From Manihot esculenta (taxonomy: Eukaryota > Streptophyta > Magnoliopsida > Malpighiales > Euphorbiaceae): a stretch of 64,000 nucleotides of DNA. A model generated the notes under the pieces. That model had not been told where the DNA came from, ran no database searches, and worked only from the letters and a program-made list of their open reading frames with translations. The stretch covers positions 32,539,342 through 32,603,341 of the forward strand of contig NC_035172.2 of the NCBI RefSeq assembly GCF_001659605.2, written 5' to 3'. Shown here piece after piece: positions 56,206-64,000 of this stretch; within the stretch, counting starts at the first letter, position 1, and the number at the start of each line of letters is the position of its first letter. The translations under genes were made by a program, and so were the position numbers.

Positions 56206-57453
56206 CTACTCCGATGAAGGCAAAATTGTCCTTAAAGGACTTACATGTTTAGGCATATTATCATCCACATTTACATCATTATCATTCACACTATTTACAT
56301 CACTATCTACGGGAGGACTGTCATCCTCTTGCCCAGAGCCCCCCGTACCAACAAAAGGTACGATCTCCTGCCCTCGAGGCCCAGCGTCTTCATCCCCTTG
56401 CTTGGGTTCTGCCTTGGAGGACCCAGCTACAATGCGAGAGGTTCCTTTGGGTAAGGGCAGATCATCCTCACCATATAACACGTCCTCACCATCGGAGTCC
56501 ACCTCAGCAACTCGAAGCTTTGCTAGAGGGGTAGAAAGAGCAAGTCTGGAATCTCTCAAACCCCTATTGAAACCGGACACGTACATGCGAAAGCCTTTGT
56601 GCCAAATAGCGGTCTTCATCTCATCAGAGGCTTTATACTCCGCAAGTCGTGACTGGCAGGCCTCAGCTATATTTGCTTTCAGTTCGGGAGAATCCTTGTA
56701 AGTTTGAAGATGAGCTTCACATGCTTGTTCAATCTTCTCCTTTAGCTCAGCTGATTCCTTATACTCCATCAAATGCCTCTCGCACTCCAGCTGGATCCTG
56801 TCCTCAACATGTTTGGCCTCCTCGAGCAGGGCTAAGCATTTATGCTCCAAAGTCCTGACTTCTTGACTAAGCTTTTGATTATGAAGTTTGGACTCCTCCG
56901 CCGATGAAGCTAGGTCTCTGATACGCTCAGAACTCCTGCTCAGCTCCTGCTCGAGAACCTCCACCCGAGCTAGGGCTCCTTCCTTTTGAACCTTCACCTT
57001 ATCAAGGTGGGCTTGAGCTCCTTCAAAATCAGCCTTCAGGGCCTCATATTGATGCTAGACCTCATCCTTCTGACTCACAGCCTCGTCCTTTTCACGAAGG
57101 GTCTCCACCATGGAGGACAGCTGCTTCAAAACTTCTTCACATCGGACCTCCGCTGTAGCCGCCCTCTCATCAGACTCCTTTAGAACCCTGCGAGTATGAG
57201 ATAACTCTGCTTCCAGGGACTTGGTGTGCTCCTGCGCCTCAGCCGCCTTCCCGTCAGCTCTTTTGAGGGCCTCCAATGCGGAATGCAGCTCCACCTGGAG
57301 GGATTGGGTATGAACTCGAGCTGCTGCGAGGTTGCCCCTGGCATCACTAGTTGCGGATAAATTCTCCTCCAGACGCGCCTCCTCAATTCGGCGGTCCACA
57401 GATTTCCGGAGAGAGTGGTCGCGAGCATCCACCTCCATAAAGAGGCCCGTCAC

Positions 57454-57522
57454 CTAACACAAAGGAAAAACTGTTAAAGCAAAGAAAACTAGAATGAAAA
57501 CAAAGGAGGTAGCCTAGCTTAC
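57454..57522 (-). other. Intron 2 of the antisense gene
   Basis: 69 bp, donor ATG/GTAAGC and acceptor GTGTTAG/GTG on the minus strand. It joins MLLM to VTGLFMEVDARD in frame. Confidence 0.6.
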
Positions 57523-57713
57523 CATCAGAAGCATTTCCCTGATTGTGTCTCCGAGCTCCCCACAAGGTCGAGAACGGAACGCTGCTTGCTCCCTAGTAGA
57601 GCTAGCTAAGAGACCAGTGAGAGTAAGCAAGCGTGGATCCGAAGCCTCCATTACGCCACCAAACATCCGCTCCTTGACAATCTCAGCAACCACGCTCGCC
57701 GGAGACTGATAGT

Positions 57714-57718
57714 GATAT
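57714..57718. repeat. Target-site duplication of the solo LTR at 57719, left copy (GATAT)
   Basis: Exact match to 60080-60084. Confidence 0.9.
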
Positions 57719-60079
57719 TGTAACGACCCGAAAATCGGACCACTACCGGCGCTAGGATCCAGATCGGCTTAAGGCCGCCGGGACCCGTAGCAAGCCAAAC
57801 ATACATCCTGTATACCTGTTTAATCCCATACATGATCAACACATACATAAAAATTTTGAACTTTTTCATTGGTCATTCATTCACTCTTTCATTCTATCAT
57901 TCATTCATTCAATCACCAAACTCAACCTGTGCATGCACTATTCATTTACATTAACATTAACTCTACCTTGGAGTCCTCATCAATGCTCCAATGGGGTGAC
58001 ATAACATACATTGAGTTTGGTTAAACATAGTCATTTATTAAAATCATTACATTTGATAGATCATGTAAACAAAGGGGATTAACATACAACTAGGGTCAAG
58101 CACATCTCTAATCCTCAATATCATCAATACATTACATAACTATTCATTACATGACAATTCATCATTTTCATGTCCACTACTAACTATTACAATAACATAA
58201 CTCTACTCCTGCTGACCTCCTGGTCTACCCTGTACCTGCAAACCTGGGGGTTAAGGGAGAGGGATGAGCTACTAGAGCCCAGTGAGCAGAATAATAAAAC
58301 ATTTTATTTAAACATATGATATCATGGAATGCATCACATCACAACTAATCACATCAAGGATGAATTTGTCACCCATAGCCCTCTAAGTGGTCCAACTGTG
58401 CCAGGGGCGTAGAATGGGCCTCACTGGTCTTTCTCTTACATAACATAACAGTCCAACTGTGCCAGGGGCGTATAATGGGCCTCGCTGGTCTTTCTCTTAC
58501 ATAGTGCCAGGGGCGTAGAATGGGCCTCACTGGTCTTCCGTACCGTATCATATCATACCATATCATATCATGGGAGGGCTAAAGGATCATTCAACATTCA
58601 TCGACATCATCAACATATTATGCAATGCAACAGATTCGTGAACTCTAATGCGAACAACCTAGAATATCACATGGCATTCATGATGCATGAAGTATGCTAA
58701 ATCTGATTTATTTACTTTAAAGCATAAGGAGTTATTCCACTCACCTCTGGCTAGCTCTGACAGACACAAAAGCAGCTGAACTCACTGTTGGGGTCCTTGG
58801 TTCCTCGGGTCCGAACCTACACAGGTGCACTTAAATGAGGGACCTAACATACATAAACATGACTCTAAAATACTCCCCAAAAAACTCCCTAAAACACCTT
58901 AAAACAATCATAGAAATCATGCAAAGGAGGGCTGAACAGGGCACTTTCGGCGGCAGGTTCGGCGGTCGAAAGGCCCTCCAGAGCCGAAAGTCATGCACCT
59001 TCGGCGGCACTTTCGGCGGCCGAAGGTTCCCTCTAGAGACGAAACTCATGCATGTTCGGCGGCACCTTCAGCTGCCGAAACTCCCTTCCATAGCCGAAAG
59101 TCCACTTTCGGGGGCAGGGTTTGGCAGCCGATACATGCTACCAAAGGCAGGTTCGGCGGCCGAAAGAACCTTCGGCTACCGAACCTGAGTTCCTCCTAAA
59201 GGGCAGAAACTCAGCTCAACATGCATAAACGCCTCCCAACTCATTCCATCATGCATTTTCCTATACTACAACATGCATACTCAAGCATACAAGCTCCTAG
59301 GGGCTTCAAACGATCCTAAACCCCAACTACAACACATCAAACATGCATATCCAACATACATTGCTCATAAACACAAAGTAAACCCATAAACTCAACATAA
59401 CCTATACATGCATTTCTACCCATAAATCTTCATAAAACTTGTTTAAAACATTAAAGGAACTATGGATCTACTCTTACCTCTTAAAGAACGAGAGGAGAGA
59501 CGATACAACTTGGAGATGGGAGAGATCTCAACTCTTTGGTCTCCAAGCTTCCAAAACTCGCTCTTTTGTTCAAATATCTTCAAATCAACATAAAGCTTGT
59601 TAAAACGTGAAAGATCGAAGAAAAACATCTAAAATGAACCATGGGAGAGCAAGAACTCACCGTGGCAAAAAATGGGGAGAAAACTCGCCCGTTTCGGCCA
59701 TGGAGCTCTTATATAGGGCTGGCAGACCACCTTTCGGCAGCCTAAAGTGCCTCCAAAAATCATGCAAGTTCGGCGGCCGAACATGAGGTTCGGCGGCCAA
59801 ACCTTTGAAACTTTTGGAAGCCTAACTTGCCCCCCTAAACCATCCAATGTTCGGCGGCCGAACTTGAGGTTCGACGGCCGAACCTGAGGTTCGACGGTCG
59901 AACCTGAAAATGCCTCCTTGGTCTTTTTCATTCAAAACTCAATTCCTTTCTTGTTTAAAACCATAAAATACATTAAAACATTTTATGAAAACTTGGTTTT
60001 ACCCTTCTAGAGGTTTCCGACATCCGAGATTCCACCGGACGGTAGGAATTTCGATACCGGAGTCTAGCCGGGTATTACA
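57719..60079 (-). mobile_element. Solo LTR of the Tekay family inside the E4 antisense gene
   Basis: 2361 bp, TGTAACGACC...TATTACA, flanked by GATAT. It has the family hairpin clusters (58945-59190 and 59765-59910), a CCAGG...CTGG-type minisatellite near 58395-58535, and a TATATAA at 59709-59715 (minus) in the usual promoter position instead of CTATAAAAGG. It is the most diverged Tekay LTR in the window. It interrupts exon 2 of the antisense gene. Confidence 0.93.
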
Positions 60080-60897
60080 GATATCCTCTGCGTTCAGAAT
60101 GTCGTTGTCAGGAGCAGACATCAGTGGTATCATAGGGATATCTTTCTTCTTTTTAGGAGGAGGGAGAGCCGGAGTTGATGCTTTGGAACCTTCTTTCTTC
60201 TTTCCAATAGGAGGGAGAGCTGGAGCTGATCCCTTGGAAGCCCTGGACTTCTTCCGAGCTGGAGCTGGGGCAGGCATTTCAAGGGAGGCAGGACGTTTGT
60301 CCCCTACCTTCTCTATGACACCTCCGTCCTTGGCAGGGTCAGATCCCCCCTCTTCAGGGGCAAGAGCATCATTGGTGGGGGCCTCCGAGACATCCTCGTC
60401 CACGAGAATAACCTCCTCTCTTTTCCCTGGAGCTCCCTCTTCCGTAATGGGGACCTCGAGCCTCCCCCCGGGGACCTCCTCTTCAACAGCAGCGGAGACC
60501 CCATAAGCACCCACAGTAGATAGGACAAGGTCCGACCTCACCGATCCAACACCCTCAGCCACTTCAGAGATAATCATGGGACCCTCTTTCGTCCCCTCGT
60601 TAGAAGTACCTTAAGGCCGGGGGGCTTGTATAGACTGATGAGCCGAGCTCGACCTCCCGTGGCTGGAAGGCCGGGACGACCTGCTGCATCGAGAGCTGGG
60701 CTTAGAAGCCCGAGAAGAGACCGGAGGAGGAGGTGGAGGTCGAATAGCCGACTTGGAGGAAATAGTTTCTGCCACTTTTTGAGTAGCCTCTCCCACGGAT
60801 CGCCCCGCCAGCAGGACGTCCAAAGCCGCGTCCATACTCTCTCGGGACAATATGAGGTTCTTGGGAGGCTTGATTTGGTCCATCTTGGAGTCAGAAG

Positions 60898-60987
60898 CTG
60901 TAAAAAAAATATAAAATCAAAACAGGTTAGCGTAATCCCAGTAAATATCACAAAGACAAGGCAAAGCGGCTGGACAAGGTACAATAC
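60898..60987 (-). other. Intron 1 of the antisense gene
   Basis: 90 bp, donor GCGG/GTATTG and acceptor TTTTTTACAG/CTTC on the minus strand, with an AT-rich interior. It joins RDIQDA to SDSKMDQIKPPK in frame. Confidence 0.65.
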
Positions 60988-61841
60988 CCGCATCCTGGAT
61001 ATCCCTAAGATTACAGGCAAACATACACTTCTCGACGTCGTACTTCTTGTCAACAGAAGTCAATCTAAGGTACCCAACCTGTTCGGTAAGGCTCAGCTGG
61101 GGCAGGTCGTTGCAACCCAGAGAGACATCCTCCCAGTCGAGCTCCACCCCCCATGACGAACCGGAGTCTTTTTTTAGCTCCGCGGCTACAAAACCCTCTA
61201 CCCAGCCCTTTATGGAATCCTTATAGCCCGTGAGGATGGATAAACCCCCACGGGGGGAAAAGTAATAAAAATTGTTACTTGCTCTGACTAGACGAAAAAA
61301 GGTCACGAATAGATGAGCCGTGGGCGTAAATCCCCAGCTCAAGCAAATGGATTCAAAGCAACACATGAACAAGATAGAATTTGGGGATAGCATTCGGGGA
61401 GTTATCCTGAAATATTGGAAAACCTCGATAAAGAAGGAGGTAAACGGAAAAGTTAGACCAAAGTCCTGTTGTTTAACGAAAAAGACTATGCTACGATCCT
61501 TCTGAGGATCTACCAAACCGGGAGGAGGAGGATCTAGAAGAACAATCCTCTCGTTCCGGAGAGGAGCTCGGATACAGTAAAGGGGAGTGTCCAAATACCT
61601 CCGAGAAAAGAAGTTAGTTATAGTAGAGGGAGTGATACTGGATTTGAGGTTAAAAACTTCAGGAAGCTTAGAAATTTCCATGGAGATAGAAGAGGCGTAC
61701 CTGAAAAGCAGGTAGAGCAGAGGAGCAGAGGAAATCGAAGAAGAGCAGAGAACAGAAGAAGGCAAGCGTTCCGAGAAGACAGAGAAAATTCAAAATGCAA
61801 GACAGTGATGAGACGAAGGGTGGCTCTGAACAGTTTTGTCA

Positions 61842-62363
61842 TGGGGACCGCTGGATTTCTCCACCCCGGTCAGGGGCCAAGCCCTCGATCACGGCCCATC
61901 GTTCGGAGGCCCACACGACCCCAGTACAAACAGGTCCAGCCCGTTCGAGCCTTGATACAGGGTCCATATGGATTTCTCAACCAGGCCGACCCAGTCCTCA
62001 CTGCCTCTCAGGCCGGCCCAGCCCTCACGGCTTCTCAAGATGATCCTCCTTGGGCTCAGCCTTATTTCTATCTCCCGGCCCAACCCGGAATCGGGAAGAA
62101 GGCCCCACCTTCAGCCTTGTAGATCCATCCACACACGCACGGAGGGAATCAGGGGCCGTTACGCATGAGACAGGTACCGGATATCCTCGTACGATCGTAT
62201 CAATATGGCAGAGACAGGTGGTCCAATGATAACCAGGCCGTTGCACGTCACTGGCAGACGAGGAAAAGAGATAAAAGGAGAATGATCCTCCCCTAAGCTC
62301 TAAGTTTTTCAATATTCCAAAAACCTCTGTAAAACCCTATTATTTCTGGATCTCAGATCATCA
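61842..62363 (+). repeat. E4 3' LTR
   Basis: 522 bp, TGGGGACCGC...GATCATCA. It holds the 68 bp missing from the 5' LTR (61898-61965 approximately). The sequence just before it has no clear polypurine tract (closest is GAGACGAAGGGTGG at 61810-61823). Confidence 0.85.
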
Positions 62364-62368
62364 GAATA
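62364..62368. repeat. Target-site duplication of E4, right copy (GAATA)
   Basis: Exact match to 47699-47703. Confidence 0.85.
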
Positions 62369-62726
62369 CAATATTTTCAATGATCCGGCCGGTGTTGTGC
62401 ATAGCTTGTTGATAAGTGATTTTCACTGGCTAATTATTTGGAAATCCCGTGATTCTAGGTGCAAAGAGGATATTTTGGATTGTAGTTATTTAATGGTAAT
62501 TTTCTTATGGAGATTGGTCTTGACCTTTGAAAGAGCAAATCAGTCCGACTTGAAGCCAATTTGTCTTGAGGCTGGATCTCTTCTCTTGGTTCTAAACATA
62601 ATGGCCGTCCGAGTTTTAATTTCTACGGACGGAACTACTTATCACTTATCAAATCTTATTATGCTACCCTATCTTATAATTACAACTCATAACTTATTCT
62701 AAAGAAAGAGTTTATATATAGCATCA
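62369..62726 (-). mobile_element. Solo LTR of the E5 family, right part (split by E4)
   Basis: Continues the LTR begun at 47462: AATGATCCGGCCGG matches AATAGTCCGGCAG of E5, and the end TATATATAGCATCA at 62713-62726 matches the E5 LTR terminus. The middle is strongly diverged. Confidence 0.7.
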
Positions 62727-64000
62727 ATAGATATATTTTCTTGTTAAATAAATTAGAATTATTATCAATATTAATAAGTTGATTATAATTAATAAAATTA
62801 AAAAAAAAGATAAAATTGAAAAAAAGAAATGTTTTGAAGATTTTTATTTATTTGATAAAAAAGTAAAATACCTAATAAAATATATTATATTTACAATATA
62901 ATGAAAAGCAAAAATACTTCATTTTTTTTTCCCTTTCCCCTATTCTCCATGTATTCAAACATAGATAATAACTATTTTTGCAATGTCATAAAATATATAA
63001 ATATTATAATTTTTAAATTAATATAATAAACATTATGTTAAATTAATAAAGATAAATTGAATTATTTAATTTTAGTGATAAAAATATAATAAAATTATTA
63101 CTAAATAAAATAATACTTAATATTTTTATATAAAATAATGTTATAATTTTATATTTTTGTAAAGTATTTCTTTTTGATTTTTTTTTTTAAAATTTACTTC
63201 ATGAAGGATGTCTATAGTTTTACACAAATTCATAAGAAAGAATATTTCACATTGTCAAAATCCATAAATTTCATAAAACTCAAATTTAATAAACTTAAAA
63301 TATATTATATTTTCAAATATCATAATTTTCCATTAAATAAATATATTTTCCCTATTAGAAAAAAAAAATCACAATCAGTTTAAAATAAAATATAATTTTT
63401 TTTTTATAAGGCAATCTTGTTCTTTAAAATAAAATAACTGCAGAAGTCGCCTACACCCACGGCTTGTGAGCCGTTGAATTAAAATGGGCAAAATTGTAAA
63501 TTGAGCGATGAGGCCCAAAAGTAATCAGATGGAAGCAATGTAAAAAGCCTGGATTGTAATTGGGCTTTGACATAGAGATGGGCTCCACCTTCTTTTGCCC
63601 TGAGATGAGATTTCACGCTCGTTTCAATTATTTTACATATATCAATTTTTTAAAATAATTTTTTTTACAAAATTATTGTATAAAATTCACTTTTTTTAAT
63701 CAACCTAATTTCCATGATATTCTATCATTAATGATGTTTAAGTTTTTTTTTTCACTTTTTTACCCTTTAATGTTATTTTTATAATTAAATGTGCTATTTT
63801 CTAATTATTTAAATATTGAATAAAAAATTATAAATATTAATTAAAAATCATGCAGTACAGTATTAATAATTTAACATAATAATCACAATCTTTTTCATAT
63901 ATATAATTGAAAGTCCAAGTTTTAGCCCAAAGGCAATGAGTGTAAGTCTACAGAAATGTTGATTAGGGGCATAAACATCCCACTAATTCTCTCTCCCACA
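62727..64000. other. AT-rich spacer with promoter-like motifs near the right edge
   Basis: AT-rich to about 63430. From 63430 to 63620 the composition is more balanced, with TGGGCT at 63561 and 63579, and its complement in AGGCCCA at 63511 and AGCCCA at 63924. The window ends in a CT-rich TTCTCTCTCCCACA. No ORF of note. A host gene may begin beyond the edge. Confidence 0.4.

Larger units (their letters stand above)
56206..61765 (-). pseudogene. Antisense gene of E4 (putative gypsy-type transposon protein), three exons
   Basis: Reading the minus strand: exon 1 61765-60988, intron 60987-60898 (GTATTG...TTTTTACAG), exon 2 60897-57523 (excluding the inserted LTR), intron 57522-57454 (GTAAGC...GTGTTAG), exon 3 57453-56206. 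The frame is continuous across both junctions. Exon 1 resembles the family called putative gypsy-type transposon / plant transposon protein (TAHLFVTFFRLVRASNNFYYF, KGWVEGFVAAELK). Exon 2 is Pro/Ser- and Lys-rich (PAPAPARKKSRASKG). Exon 3 is a long coiled coil with an acidic tail. Stops at about 60613 and 57055 and the solo LTR at 57719 break it. Start is either 61765 or the Met at about 61681. Role in the element is unknown. Confidence 0.75.
47704..62363 (+). mobile_element. E4: Tat-type Ty3 element with antisense gene
   Basis: 14.7 kb including a nested 2.4-kb solo LTR. In order: short LTR, Asp-like primer site, leader with a second primer-site-like copy, gag, zinc motif, protease, RT, RNase H, second RNase H, integrase, 96-bp tandem repeats, non-coding region, a spliced gene on the opposite strand, 3' LTR. 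Flanked by GAATA. The second RNase H and the antisense gene are hallmarks of Tat-lineage plant elements (Retand/Grande-like). The LTRs differ at about 16 of 454 aligned positions plus one 68-bp gap, so it is clearly older than E3. Six in-frame stops make it non-autonomous. Confidence 0.93.

Overview
This window is plant nuclear DNA made almost entirely of nested transposable elements. I find no convincing complete host gene. Chromovirus-type Ty3 elements with ~2.2 kb LTRs and initiator-Met tRNA primer sites, Tat-lineage Ty3 elements with Asp-type primer sites, an L1-type LINE and hAT-like MITEs in very AT-rich spacers fit a eudicot genome. Euphorbiaceae (cassava or rubber tree) is only an impression.

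Layout. 1-2770: 3' end of a Tat-type element (tandem repeats, polypurine tract, LTR) with a hAT-like MITE inside. 2771-6768: AT-rich spacer with a second MITE, an (AAT)n tract and one 49-codon ORF. 6769-42885: a deep nest. A LINE on the minus strand is split into a 3' part (6769-6796 plus 16231-17600) and a 5' part (41924-42885). Between them lies a small non-autonomous LTR element, here called R6. Into these are inserted three Tekay/Del-like chromoviruses: E1 (6797-16225, minus), E2 (18315-27095, plus) and E3 (29035-41147, minus). E3 carries a further solo LTR of the same family in its pol (32985-35219). E2 has mismatched flanks and looks like a recombination product.

43972-47215: E5, a heavily deleted minus-strand Tat-type element. 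47462-62726: a solo LTR of the E5 family, split by E4 (47704-62363). E4 is a long Tat-type element with gag, protease, RT, two RNase H domains, integrase, a tandem-repeat 3' region and a spliced antisense gene. That antisense gene is interrupted by another Tekay solo LTR (57719-60079). 62727-64000: AT-rich sequence with a few promoter-like motifs at the right edge.

Condition. Exact 5-bp target-site duplications support E1, E3, E4, E5 and both nested Tekay solo LTRs. E3 is the youngest (three differences between its 2260-bp LTRs), and its coding frame is broken only by the nested solo LTR. The E1 reading frame has three stops, E2 has three stops plus a 1.09 kb in-frame deletion, and E4 has six stops. 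None of these three gag-pol frames has a net frameshift. The elements share one replication logic: transcription from an LTR TATA box, tRNA priming just inside the 5' LTR, plus-strand priming at a polypurine tract, and a polyprotein giving Gag, protease, RT-RNase H and integrase.
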